A DNA stretch of 64,000 nt. Source: Epiperipatus broadwayi (Eukaryota > Onychophora > Udeonychophora > Euonychophora > Peripatidae). The translations under genes and the position numbers were made by a program. The notes under the pieces were generated by a model, which had not been told where the DNA came from, ran no database searches, and saw only the letters and a list, made by a program, of their open reading frames with translations. Positions within the stretch are counted from its first letter, which is position 1; each line of letters starts with the position of its first letter. The stretch is from assembly GCA_028023455.1 (NCBI GenBank), contig JAQFVV010000144.1:620001-684000 (forward strand). The letters run 5' to 3'. Below are positions 25,851 to 47,215 of this stretch, one piece after another.

Positions 25851-27020
25851 TATTAAAATTCTTTTGTTTTTAATATAGTAAATATAGATTGTGAATAAGA
25901 TTATAAATTAAAATACCAAAAGAAAAGCATTAAAGTTTACATTACAAATGTGCATAATTTCTCCAGACTTTATGAACATTTGGTAATCATAGACTCATAA
26001 CAGATATCAATATGACCACAGAAACATTAATATACAATCATTATTCTGATACAATCCCACGATCAATATTTTTGATACTTCAAAGTAGTTGACGGGAATT
26101 TAGCACAGATAAATAATTAAAGTTACATTATTATACTATTAACTTGCACACTTCAATTGAGAAATAATGGCCAGTTATAGATTTCTGATTAAAACACAAC
26201 AGGAGCATATTTAAGATAAGTCTACTTCTTATGCACATAATAATTGATAATGCTATGATTATGTTATAAATGCCAAGTTTATATTATGAAATGATGATTA
26301 ATAAACTAAAGGTTATTCTTGATCAGACATATTTATTATATGCAATGGCAAGTGCCAGCAAAAATTAATATTATAATAGCTCCAAAATATTTGTCATAAT
26401 AAAGACTTTGTTTTCACATTATCAAGTCTATTTCAAATACATCAAAATTGAAAATAGTAACCCATTAGAGATCACTATGAAATATTGTATAACATATATT
26501 TTTCATTAATTAGAGGCTTGAAAATGAATCACATCTAAAAGTAGTTTTAACCACTGATCTATGAATCAGCTTCATCTCTGAACATATTTTATATTATATT
26601 AAATCTCTGTGAATTAAGACATTAGATTCAGAACCTCCAAATCATTGTAGTACATAGCATATCACTAAAATTATCTTTAATACTAATCAGCATTTGCAAA
26701 TACTTAATCTTGTAGATGTGTAATTCAAACTTATTTTTATAACTTACATGTGAATAATATTATTTTGATCAAATAGATTTGAAATACATAATTGGCATTA
26801 TTCAATCTTCATTGTGATTACTGACATGAACGAAGTTGCATGCCATTTGTATCCCTAAAATGCTCTGAATAATAATAATGAACTAATATCATAAATCAAG
26901 TCATAGGAACAACATAGCAGAAAAGTTACTTATTCCAATATAAATCGAAGAAATTTTATAATCAGTTTTAAAAAAAAACTTTTATTATCAAAAATCAATA
27001 AGATGTAAATTGCATCATTA
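25851..27020. other. GFUS intron 5: no gene seen
   Basis: AT-rich sequence with no recognisable element. Confidence 0.5.
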
Positions 27021-27024
27021 ATTA

Positions 27025-27175
27025 GAGGGGATTTGAATCCAGACTTTCAAACTCTATTTAGTCATCCACTCCATCTTATTCAACCAAGACACACAACTAC
27101 ATACATAAAAAAAAGATAATTTCCAATATACATATTTCGTGCTGAACCAGCGTGAATCGAAGAGCAATCCTTATC
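27025..27175 (-). repeat. tRNA-derived SINE family A, copy with tail
   Basis: On the minus strand a B-box-like GGATTCAAATCC and an A-box-like TGGTTGAATAAGATGGAGTG form a tRNA head, with the order reversed on the plus strand. On the plus strand the same-family segment TTTCCAATATACATATTTCG, then GTGCTGAACCAGC, follows at 27120-27160, as in the copy at 43041-43185. Confidence 0.65.
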
Positions 27176-30870
<3,695 letters not shown>

Positions 30871-30879
30871 AAAAAAAAA

Positions 30880-31885
30880 AAAAATCCGTTTCGACTATTT
30901 TATAGTCTTTTTCAAGGCACACTAAAATAAAATAAAATATATATAACAAATAACATATATTCCAAAAAATAAAAATAATAAATAAAAAAAAATAAAAAAT
31001 TACAAAATATATGCACAACCAAAAATTTACCTTATCTCACTCCTCTTTCCTATAACTAACAATCACAACTTAAACACAAACAATTTCCTTTTTTTTTTTT
31101 TTAAATCTATAGTATATATATATATGCTTTAAACCATTTAATTAAAAACCTATTATTTTCTTTTCTGTTTTTCTATTAACATCCTATTTAATTCTGGTTT
31201 TATTTCATTAATGTATACACTTTCTTTTATCATCCTTTCATTATATGACTTAATACATTTCAAAGGCTTTATATCAAAATCCCCATGCTTAAATTTATTC
31301 ATGTGAATGTAAACAGCAGAATTTTTATCACCTAAATGCTGTTTTAATCTAGTTTTTAATTTATTCTTACTAGTCCCAACATATGTCATTTCTACATTCT
31401 TTCTAAAACAATTCAAACATTTTATCAAATAAACTGAATTCATAATGTCTAACCTATTATAGTCCCCATTATTATTAATTAAAAGATTTAAACTTGCTTT
31501 CTTTTTATAAACTGGACAAATTGAAACATTATATTTCCTATTAATCATTTTAACTAATTTCTTAATTCTAATAAATAAATCTTTAGATATATTAAAACCA
31601 ACATAAATAATATTTTCTCTATTCCTACTCCTATCTAATCCCATTCTATTTCTTATTTTATTTATATTTTTATTAGAAAACAAATGTTCAACTACACCCC
31701 TAGGATAATCATTCATAAAACATTCATTCCTAATAATATCAATCTCATTCCCAAACAAATTACTATTTGAACATAACTTAATTGCCCTAATAATTTTATT
31801 ATTAACAATATTAATTTTACTATGATTATCAATATCTGAAAAACAATTATTTGATAATCCAAAAAACGTTTTTTTTCTAAAACAT
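30880..31885 (-). pseudogene. Penelope-like element, 5'-truncated C-terminal part
   Basis: The frame 31758-31153 (201 residues) ends in a GIY-YIG endonuclease: VYLIKCLNCF, then TYVGTSKNKLKTRLKQHLGD, HMNKFKHGDFDIKPL and KESVYINEIKPELN (catalytic Glu region). Upstream minus-strand sequence to about 31885 continues the protein (SDIDNHSKINIV, IRAIKLCSNSN) before homology ends, so RT is missing. The 3' end on the minus strand carries the hairpin motif at 30916-30888. The endonuclease frame itself is unbroken; the element is dead by truncation. Confidence 0.82.
30888..30916 (-). ncRNA. Hammerhead-core-like hairpin at Penelope-like 3' end
   Basis: On the minus strand CTTGAAAAA, then GACTA, loop TAAAA, TAGTC, then GAAACGG. 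The 5-bp stem (30903-30907 with 30893-30897) is perfect and the GAAAC box is intact. The 5' box is degenerate relative to CTGAAGAA. It is about 235 bases downstream of the GIY-YIG stop. Confidence 0.45.
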
Positions 31886-31969
31886 GTAATGAAAGTAATT
31901 AGTATGAAATGTAAAAATAATTGATTAAAAACCTGGCTTATTTTGAAATATTATAGGAATATCATAATT

Positions 31970-32640
31970 TAAAAAAATCTGGCTATTTTGAGATGGTAAT
32001 CTTGAAAGTTCTAAAAGATGTATGTGGAGAACAATAGAAGGGATGGATATAAAAACTCCCATCTATATTTGTTTTATTCAAACAATTCAGGAAGATTCCA
32101 AGCTAGGTAAAAGCTATTCAGAAAGCACTCAAGCTAGAAAAAATTATCCAGAAGCTATTCAGCCATTAGAAGTGTTCCTCGAGTTTTCTATGCTATAAGT
32201 CAAAATCATATTCCAGATGCTGGGACTTTTCATTCTGTGCAACAAGCCACACTTCTTACCAGCTCTCAGCAAAATCATAGATATCCGCCAACAGTTTGAG
32301 ACAAGCAACAGACAATTAAAAAAAGGTGAACCAACCAAATTTACTTAGTGGTGTTCTTCAAAATATACTGAACTAGGCACTTCACTAAGAAGAACTCCAT
32401 GCTCTAAGTTGAACCATCATTCTTCAACATGTCATGAAATCATAAATCTTTAGAAAGCTGACCTCCTAAAGCCAACTTATCAAGAAATTCTCAACTGATT
32501 ACCTGAAAAACAACTACCAGAAAATGAATCTCTTCAATAAATTGCAGGAAGCTAAAACAACAACATTGAAAGATTTATTGGTAATACAAACTTTTATCTA
32601 TCTTAAAATAAGCCAGGAGTTGCTATAAATGTTTCCTTTT
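31970..32640 (+). other. Unidentified higher-complexity segment, possible solo LTR
   Basis: Compositionally richer than the surrounding intron, with no long frame. It holds GATATAAAAACTCCC (TATA-like, near 32047) and CAATAAATTGCAG near 32535. This spacing recalls an LTR (promoter, transcribed region, polyadenylation signal). No clear TG...CA ends or target duplication were found, so the call is tentative. Confidence 0.2.
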
Positions 32641-35094
<2,454 letters not shown>

Positions 35095-35156
35095 TCATAA
35101 CTACATCATTTAATATCAACATCCCATGATTTCTCATATGCTTATATACATACTTG

Positions 35157-35377
35157 CAAGAGCAGTTATTTTCATCCTACCACATACACTGCAAACTTGA
35201 ATAAACAATGTATACCAAGTTGTACAGGACTTTGAATCCTAGTCTTCAGTGAAGGCAAAAAACAGATATTGATTGGACGGGAAATGGGTATTTTACAGCA
35301 CTATACTACTACTGACCATTGATCACCCAAGCTTACAGTAATGGCTCTAAAGTAGGATGAAAATAATTGCTCTTGAT
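35157..35377. mobile_element. MITE-like element with 24-bp inverted ends
   Basis: CAAGAGCAGTTATTTTCATC-CTAC at 35157-35180 is repeated in inverse orientation at 35353-35376 (GTAGGATGAAAATAATTGCT-CTTG) with one mismatch. The element is about 220 bp, with no coding capacity. I could not assign a target duplication, so the superfamily is unknown. Confidence 0.6.
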
Positions 35378-35594
35378 GGCATCTATTACATAATCAGTGT
35401 TTCAATAATACTGATATTTGTTAAAAAGTACCATTACTATTAACTAGATATATTTACAATCATTATCAAAAAGATGAAGACATCTAATATGAGATTAAAA
35501 CAAAATCATATTAATACAATAGCAAGCATTGGAAAGCTGCAATCAGCTGATTACTTGCTTAAAATATAATAATGATGTTTCAGCATAAGAAAGA

Positions 35595-35690
35595 AAAGAT
35601 TGGGTTTTGAACCTATAACTTTTAAGTGTGAAGTTATTACTCTACCACTGTATTAAAGTGCTCATTGCCTTGATGGTGCAAACTGCTTTT
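35595..35690 (-). repeat. tRNA-derived SINE head
   Basis: On the minus strand: CAGTGGTAGAGTAATAAC (A-box-like) and TATAGGTTCAAAACCC (B-box-like), about 30 bases apart, as in a tRNA promoter. The sequence does not close into a good acceptor stem. Confidence 0.55.
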
Positions 35691-35984
35691 AGTACTGTTT
35701 AAGATGGATGTATTCTGCCTATTAAATAAAAATTTTCTGAATAAGAACTCTTGAGAATAAGCAGAATTATTGATTTATTTACATAAGACTGTTTCATGTC
35801 TATTATGCTCTTTATATGTTATTAGTATATAAATTTGTCTTCCACTATAAATCAAAGATCCTTTGATGTGTAACATTTTTGGCATTGTTATTAACTTCTT
35901 CATGACCTATATAGGAAGTCATCTCTGTTGTTTTCAGTGCTTAAACAACATATGAACAATCAAATATTATTATTATTTAATTTT

Positions 35985-36115
35985 CCTTGCATGGTTTAAT
36001 GCAATAGTAGAGTGTCAGAATCCAAAATATAAAGTCCTTGAATCAATTCAAGTTCTGGAACCTCTGACGGTTAAACTTCTTATGAACTCCCAATCAATAA
36101 AGTCATTCAATTATT
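35985..36115 (+). repeat. tRNA-derived SINE family C, copy 1
   Basis: AATGCAATAGTAGAGTGTCA, then AAAGTCCTTGAATCAATTCA, and the tail AATCAATAAAGTCATTCAAT. It shares its layout and tail with 37205-37325, and its A-box side with 49071-49120. Confidence 0.6.
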
Positions 36116-36275
36116 TTTTTTGATTAACTCTATTATCAATGAATCTTTTTTGTTGTATCAGAAGCACCATAGCATATCAGTATTATTAAGCAATTCTAAA
36201 TGAATTAAAATGTAATTTAAAATAATAGTGAATATAAAAAATTACTTATTTATTTTATCCCCAATTCTGCAAAAG

Positions 36276-36541
36276 TTAAGATTGAGATTAAATACAATTT
36301 ATCCAAACTTCAAACACTTTTTAGCAAAACTTTATTTGTACATACACCTATGTTTCGACTGACCTGCAGTCTTCTTCAGAGTAAGGTTATTTAGAAGATC
36401 AGAATAACCTTACTCTGAAGAAGACTGCAGGTCAGTCGAAACGTAGGTGTATGTACAAATAAAGTTTTGCTAGAAAGTGTTTGAAGTTTGGATAAATTGC
36501 AAACATAAAGAAAAGTGTGATTTTGGTAAGATTGAGATTAG
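36276..36541. mobile_element. Foldback element 1 with paired hairpin motifs
   Basis: Arms of 97 bp (36295-36391 and 36403-36499) are nearly identical inverted copies around an 11-base centre. A 14-base direct repeat TAAGATTGAGATTA flanks the unit (36278-36291 and 36528-36541), like a target duplication from target-primed reverse transcription. Each arm holds one hairpin motif pointing outward from the centre: 36379-36352 (minus) and 36415-36442 (plus). No coding capacity. It looks like an inverted pair of Penelope-type terminal units. Confidence 0.75.
36415..36442 (+). ncRNA. Hammerhead-core-like hairpin, foldback 1
   Basis: CTGAAGA, A, GACTG (36423-36427), loop CAGGT, CAGTC (36433-36437), GAAAC. 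This is the best copy in the window, with perfect boxes and stem. The inverted partner at 36379-36352 has the same sequence on the minus strand. Confidence 0.5.
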
Positions 36542-37204
36542 TGGAAATATACCAGTGAAAAAGTTCTATTGCCAATATACATTCAATTTTGGTGATGTTA
36601 ATAATTGGAATATTGTTTAATTTGTAAATAAAACATGCTTTAAATTATTATTGAAGAAATATGAAATATAATTGTTAAATTTTAAGAAAAACAGTTTAAA
36701 CATTGAATATCAGAAGAGTAATTGACATCAGGAATATTTCAAGTAGCTACTGATTTTTTGACATATCATTTCTTTCCTTTATACCAGACATTTAGCGTCA
36801 TTAATATTCCAATTTTCTACTTTGTACTCAACTGTTAAAAGCATGATTATATATTACAAATTATATGAAACTTCATATTCACATAGCATATTTCTTAAAA
36901 TTATGACCAAAATTTTTACTAGCAATTTTATTATTCAATAAACAAATTCTTTAATAATTCTGAATGATATCAGAATTGTGATCATTATCATTATTAGTAG
37001 TCAGTGGAAAAACTATGACCACTACCCTAACTCCAAAAAAAAAAAAAAAAGTTAAAAACCAAGTTATGTAATGATGATATAATCCAATCCATGAATAATA
37101 AATACTGCCACATATATCATATTGGACTACCTATTAACTATTTTGGGATGCATTTATCTATAAAGTTTTCTGGTCTCTAAAAACACATTCAATGACTAAC
37201 CTGT

Positions 37205-37325
37205 GTCATTTAGTGCAGAGGTGGAGTATTAGATTCCCGAGTGTAAAGTCCTTGGACTGATTCTAGTTCCAGCACTTCCAATACTCCAATGTCTTATGAA
37301 TTCTTAAGTAATAAAGCCATTCAAT
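37205..37325 (+). repeat. tRNA-derived SINE family C, copy 2
   Basis: TTAGTGCAGAGGTGGAGTAT (A-box side), AAAGTCCTTGGACTGATTCT (B-box side), tail AGTAATAAAGCCATTCAATT. Matches 35985-36115 in order and spacing. Confidence 0.6.
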
Positions 37326-40300
37326 TTTTTTATATATTTTTTTATAATGAGTGACTGGTATCCACTTATCTATGATAAGAAATGACTTGTTCAATACAAT
37401 CTTTTTGCTACATTATATAACAATGACATTCCATGCTAATCTTGGCTATTATTTTTAAACCCTGTATTTTTTTATACACTGGAACAATAAAGTCATTCTT
37501 AAAATTGAAAACATTTCATAAAAAAATACAAATACTCAGGGACTTGGCATCTATAGGATTGCCAGCACTCTCTTTAATGGTGAAGATCATATAATTTTAC
37601 AATAATAAACTGTATTTTTACAATAAACATGTTCAAACTCCTCTGATAAATCCAGATTAATATGGACTTCATTCCTTAGTTAAGAAGACCTTGATATCAA
37701 TGACTAACTACAATTGGATTACTAGTCAGAATGGCTATGGATCATCTATCTGAATAAAATATACTGAATAGATTTCAAAGTTCTTCTAATGCAGCTGCAA
37801 ACACTAAATCATAGAATGTATTAATTATTATGTTATATGACTTGTCACAGATCTATACTTTCCTATAAAAAAATCCAATAGTTTTTAAGGTAACAACAAT
37901 ACCATCATATTATAAAAATTCTTCAAGAATATCACTAGAATCCACTGCCTTTTCATTTTTGAGATTTAAAAAATTGTTTTAGTTTTATCATGCTTAGTGT
38001 TTTTTTTTTTTCACATTTAAATGAAATAATCGAATGAATGTGTCAAAAATAAAGTTATCAGAATATTTGTGATATTGTGATGTGATGCACTGTGACTTCT
38101 CCTTATATGGAGTCAGGAATCTCTCAGCCACTATGCCCAGAAAAACCTGTTAGCTACTTTACCTTCCCTTTCCATTCCCCCTAAGTTTTCCCATATTCTT
38201 CTCTATCCTGCTAGTATTTAAGCGACCTCTATTTACACATTGAGACAGAAGTTAAATAATACATAAGAGATTGCTTAAATGCTCTCATTTGGAATAAGAT
38301 GTAGTTTTATAATATATTGATTACATACTTGTATTATTATTCAAAGTATAAAATACCATATAAAAGATTACTACTCATTGCATTATTCATTGAACAGTAA
38401 TTATTTTAGGTTGTCCATGTTTGTTAATAAATTACAATCATAATGGAATACAAATTGAAAACCTGTCCAGAAACTTATATACTAAAGTGATTCAGAAAAA
38501 TGACGGGTATCACTTTCTTTCCAAAATACTATACTGTGTTCCCTAGGCTAGAAAATCCAATTACAAGAATATCTGATCAGTAGTACATATCTAGGAATAA
38601 AAATAAATGAAAAAGTCATAGAATATATTTCTAAAAAAAAAAAAAAATCTAAAAAATTTGTATTAAAAGTATTAAAAAATTCTTCAAAAACTCATCAAGA
38701 AGTTTATCTTCATCGATTAATTTCATGAAATAGGCACACTGTAGAGAAATGGCTGTTGTATTAAAAATGTATATGTGGCCATGAAGTGTTTGTTAGTAGA
38801 GAATTTTTTTCATAAATGCAAGGATGTGCAGAAAATGCTTTGATATATTTTTAAATTTCTATATTATTTATGAAACTCACTAAATCAAAAAAAGATGTCA
38901 TATGATCAATTATAATCACTAATAATACAACTATTAGAATTTTTATTTTTAATGAACTGTTCAACATAACAGATTAGAAACTCCAAGATGATAATTTTAA
39001 TATTTCATAGCTGTTAAATTTGTCATGAGTAGCAGTTGCTTCTGAATAGCTAAATTTCCTACCAATAAATTTAGGCTGGAATTATTGATTAATATTGCTA
39101 TGGTTTGAGTGCAGAGTGTACTAAGTATCTAATGTTGATATTTAACTGTAAAATGTTCCATAAGGTGCAATTGTTTGGACTGTGACTGATACAAATACTT
39201 TTATAGTAATTTTTCATCTTAGCAAAGCCATGTGTTGGACAAAAATTCAATAAGAAAAGACAATATGAGTTCATAAAAATTAATGCCATTATTTCCAATA
39301 ACTTTTGACCATAATTTACTAGTTTTACCAATACTCAAATAAAAATCTTCAAAAAAAAAAAAAAAGGAAAGAGCTTTTATAAATATTGATGAATAACATT
39401 TATTCAACAAGGACGAAAATTTACTTTTTCTCAATTTTATTCTGGAGCATAATTACTATTGCAATGGTCACAGATATGATCTGTGCCGGTCAAAATCGTG
39501 TATTCATTCAACAAGACCAATAATCCAAGCAAAAGTACCTTGAATCCAACCATGTACAAGATACATATGTCAGGGCAAGGATGAATCCTAACCTATTTGC
39601 CTAAACTACTGCCTCTCTGACTAATGGATAACGTTTGTGATGACACTAGCAGTGCTTGGTTTTTATTCCGTCCCAGCTGGAGGTCATGGTTCACATAGAG
39701 ACTCAAAATAAAAAGGGGGTTTATATGGAAAACCAATGATTTAGTGGATTCTGACAATTGCAGAGTGGTACAGATATGATTTGGTTGATTAGTAATGGTT
39801 TGAACCATAATAATGATAATTCTTTCTGGCAACATTATAAAGAATAGAATTTAAATCAAAGAAATATTTAAACAAATAGAGTAATGAACCTTAGAGATTG
39901 GGAGTGATGACAAACTAAGCTTATTTAAATAACAATATTAGAGGAATTTATTAAAGAATTTAGTACAAAATAAGTCGAGTCTTTGTTTATACAACTTGGT
40001 TATTTTATTATTTAATTTGTTTTGATGCAGCTTTGACAAACAATATAAAAGTTTGTTAATTGGTCGGCCAAAACCAATTAGCAATAAAATATTATTAGCC
40101 CTGTTCAAGATAAATAAATCTCTTTATATATATTAAAAGATATGAAAGTGTACATTTAAAACATTATTACATTTATAATCATTTGTATATAATGAGTGTG
40201 GGAAGCAAAATAATTCTTAAATAAATAATTGACAATTGTACAGTCAAATTTAATTAATTAATTATTTGTTTGTGAAGGACGTGCCATCATGGCAGAGAGC

Positions 40301-42100
40301 ATTGCAGGATTGCTACATAAAGCTATAAAATGATGATGATGAGGAGGGCAGTATGCTATTGCAAATTACAACAAAAGAAATGAGGTTTGCTATGAACCTC
40401 TGGGTGGCTTTGCTAAAGAAGTTCCTAATATGTACAGGAGATAAGAGAAATGCTAGCCCTCCAGCTAAAGCATGTCTCTAAATAATCATGATAATATTTC
40501 GATGTGTATATACATCTTAATGACAATGCTCGAAAAATCCCCTGGTATGAACCATGTCTACTTTGGGGGAGAGTGAGAGATTGGACTGGTCAGATTCCGA
40601 AGGTCCTAAGAAGTTTGTAGCAAAGCAAGAATAGCCATAATAAAGAAATGGTGGTAACTATAAATACACAATGCCCTCGACGTATATATATAAAATAATG
40701 TATCACTAACAAAATAATGAATCCTGATTCAAATCATTTGCTCCCTGACATAATGTAAAGTCCTAGAAACATTAGGTCATTAATGAAGGAATAGTAAATT
40801 ATATTAGGCAAGAATTAAAACTAAATATAAAATTGCTTTCCCACTCACACGGAAGATTACAAAATAGGACTTGTCTTTCATTAACACAGACGGCATTAAA
40901 TATCAAACTAATAAATTGTAAATCATACTTTTAATATTTTCTGACAAATAAAAATATATGTATGAAATATATATACTGATAAAATTCTATGATATTTTTA
41001 CTCAATTGATTCACGAAAATTATTTATTCTTTCAGAAATAATTACAGGGCTATTTAAATTGAAGGTAACAGTAAGATATTTTAAAATAAATCATTCAAAA
41101 TAAAATATATATATATAACATACAAAACCAAACGAGCTTTCGATTAGTTAATTTACAGGAAGTAAGACTTCTTGTAATGATTTTTAAATTAAAAGAAAAT
41201 AAAGGGAGGATTTAAAGCTAATAGCTCATTGAATTTTGCAGTCAAATAATCTAAACAAACCGACAAAATTAATTTAATTTGCCGCATCAAAATAATGTAG
41301 TTTTATAAGAATTGATATTTTAACTTAAATAAATTTAAAAGATGCATTTTAAAACCAAGCCGTATAAACATTACACAAATATATAAAATATAAATTAATA
41401 TAGATTTTGAAAACAAATAAAATCAATCAATCTGCTCAATTGTTTACCTCTCTCGTTATGGCTTTATTCGTCACAGATATGATCATATAATAAAATTTTA
41501 ATATTGCTAGCTTTCATTACTAAATGTAAAAATTTCAAAATTAGGATATTCTATCATAATTCAGTATCGTGAACTGCATTCTCTGATGAATATATTCAAT
41601 AAAATTTCTTAGAAAATTAAATCCTATGAAAGATCATTCAGTTTGCTATATTATTATTATTTAATCACTTGAATTTTTCTATTGAAGAACATTTCATCAA
41701 TTTAATGTTTTTCCTGTATTTATAAAGTCTAGAGGTTTTTAGAAAAACACTGATTTTCCAAGAGTCAGATCTGAGATTGGATTGATAAAACAGCAACAGT
41801 CTGATATTAATAACTACTTATTAATATCAATAATAATTTTCAGAATAGATTTTTGGAATTGCCTCTACACTGATGATACTGGAAGCATTTCCTCCTTTAT
41901 TTCTGATTCAGTCAATCTTTGGTAAAGCCGTTTTCAATATCATTGGTTGTAATCTTTTTAGAACAATTCCCATGCAAACCAAACTTGCATAACAGGCCAT
42001 GCAACTGATTCTTATAAAACTGTTTTCATAGGATATTTCCATCTTTATTTTTTTTTAATTAACATAAGATTTTATACGTTTGTCAGAAATTTTTAGTTTT
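37326..42100. other. GFUS intron 3, middle: no gene seen
   Basis: AT-rich with a few GC-richer islands whose origin I cannot tell: 38070-38230, 39465-39835 and 40265-40640. The last has TGATGATGATGAGG at 40331, reminiscent of an RTE-type tail, but no confirmed coding homology. Confidence 0.45.
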
Positions 42101-42117
42101 TCTAGATATATAATTAT

Positions 42118-42249
42118 TAAGTAATTTAAATTGCACTTTACGCAAATATATGGAGACTTTAAGATCTCTGAAAGCGCTTAGCCATATAACTCTTTAATAA
42201 TATTTTGCAAGCTTCACTTTTTTGCGTAAAGTGCAGTTTAAATTACTTA
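42118..42249. mobile_element. Small MITE-like element
   Basis: 29-bp inverted ends: TAAGTAATTTAAATTGCACT-TTACGCAAA at 42118-42146 and its inverse at 42221-42249 with one mismatch. Total 132 bp, no coding capacity. The family and target duplication are unclear. Confidence 0.6.
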
Positions 42250-43040
42250 CTACTCAAAGGTGAAGTAGAAAACTATTATTTTATTTCATATATAATTATT
42301 ATAAATTTTAGCAATTTAACAAGCCTGTAAATAAATTATGGCTTATCAAATATGCAATACTCAAAATATAAACCTATTCATGGATCAACCAATTTCGAAA
42401 ACATTGCTATGATAATTTAAATGTTGATTCTTTTTGGATTCTGACTTATGAATTATTATAATAATATTTTCAGATTTTTTTGTTCAGTGAATAGATTGAT
42501 TGTAGAAAACATTGAATGCTTTGATCCACCTGGAATGAATTGCTTTCAAAATATGCTAGTTGATAATGATCCTTTGGCAGATTTTACTATGAATTTGTTA
42601 AACCTTTTTGTTAAAAAAAAAGAAACACTAGATGAGGAATTACATTAACATTCCTTTCAAGATATGACTTGGATACAGTCAGTCTTCTTTAAATTCCATC
42701 TAAGGGCTGGATGCTTTTCAAAAATAGGAATGTAAATTCTATGATCGGGGGAAAAAAACCCAAATCATTAAATAATATGACATTTGAGCATTGGAAATGA
42801 TAGGTTGAGCTCTGGTCCAGGAACATTAAGTTCTTAAGTTCATTATTCTACATTGCATTAAATAAAACAGAGTTCCCTAGCCAACATAAGTCAAGCCTTA
42901 TTATTATTTCAATAATAATAAGACTTGATTTACATTGGATTAAGAAAAATATATATATATCAGCAGATGAACATCATTTTTTGTTTAAATAAATCATAGA
43001 ATTTTTATATTTCCTTGAGTTAGTTCATATATATATATAT

Positions 43041-43185
43041 ATTATAAGGGACTTGAACTCAGACTTTCAAGCTATTCAATCCATCTTATACAACTGATAC
43101 ATATGACTACATAAATATGAAAATGATAAATGATTTCCAATATACATATTTTGTGCTGAACCAGCAGTCATCGGTGCATCCAGAT
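43041..43185 (-). repeat. tRNA-derived SINE family A, copy with tail
   Basis: On the minus strand TCAGTTGTATAAGATGGATT and GAGTTCAAGTCCCTTATAAT form the tRNA-like head, the reverse complement of the plus-strand copy at 8515. The associated segment CCAATATACATATTTTGTGC, then TGAACCAGC, at 43139-43165 is shared with the copy at 27025. Confidence 0.65.
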
Positions 43186-44022
43186 CATCATCTCCCACAC
43201 ATATATACAATCAGTGCTCAGTTTATATATATATTGTTTAAAGCAATCCTTCTGAAATAATTATAGAACTCACTATATCACCAAAAGCTTTATAAAATTT
43301 GAAATCAATTATAAATACAAAAGATGTTTGAAGAAAATATTTTCTCATCTCCTATATTGGAAAGCTATTTGAAAACTAATTTCTATTGACCTTTTTATAT
43401 ATTATCTCACATTAAAACAAATTAAATAAAATTTTATGAATGATCTGATTTTGTTCTATGAAATCACATGTCTTCATCTTAAAATGAATTTCTAATTAAT
43501 AACTCAGGTAGCAATGTGAAATAAATGAAACATTAACCTGAAAAAAATTATTACAATTACACAATGAAAAACTCATTATACTTGATGCTCAACTTTTTAT
43601 AATTTCTAGTTTTTCATTGGTAATTGAACCAACATATACTAAACATGGAGAAATTGCATTGAATCATCTGGAAAATTGTATATATGTAAACAAATATTAC
43701 TAAAAACCACAATTTAAAACAAAACACAAATTAAATGAAGATCACAAGTAAAAATTTATGTAATTTTGTCATTATTACTGATGAAAAAAATTTAATTAAT
43801 TAATTAAGAAAATTCAAAGACCTCTGATAATTATCCTCTAAAATATAATTGTTTAAAAAAAAATTTCAACATAAACATATATATTTTATACTTTATATAT
43901 TAACCAGATAAAACCAATTCGAATAAAATTTTATGTACACGATTCAATTTTCTTCAATTGTAAGGATATAGACATATCTATATATATTTCTGGTAATTAC
44001 AAATAATACTCACTCTAAGCAC

Positions 44023-46900
<2,878 letters not shown>

Positions 46901-46904
46901 TTAT

Positions 46905-47215
46905 GTTATTGTTATCATCACCATCATTTTCAATCGACTGGAAGTCTCTCCAAGTTTAATTCACTTTCTCCATTCGCTAGTTTCTCTTCACATCACACTA
47001 GCAAACTTCCTTATTTTGTCCATCCAGCTCACATGTGATCTCTTTCCAAGTGTTTTAAACTCTTTTGAGATCTAATATAAGATTTCAATTGTCCATCTAC
47101 TAACATCTCTTCTAGAAATATACTCAGACCAGGTCAACTTCAGTCTCTTAATTCTTTCAATGATGCCTATACCTGCATATTCTCTTTCAAAATATCATAA
47201 CGGAAATCAAGTGAA
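46905..47215 (-). pseudogene. 5'-truncated RTE LINE, 3' end
   Basis: The plus strand reads ATCATCACCATCATTTTCAA, then the complement of the RTE C-terminus. On the minus strand, fragments correspond to CACATGTGAGCTGGATGGAC (RTE: HVRWMDEIRK), the RRD-R-TIEIL region, and the K-KRLK segment. Several frameshifts. Same family as 24300-24560. Confidence 0.75.

Noticed and set aside
31970-32640. Solo LTR
   Set aside because: TATA-like and polyadenylation-like signals are spaced as in an LTR, but no matching ends, target duplication or second copy was found; kept only as a low-confidence feature.
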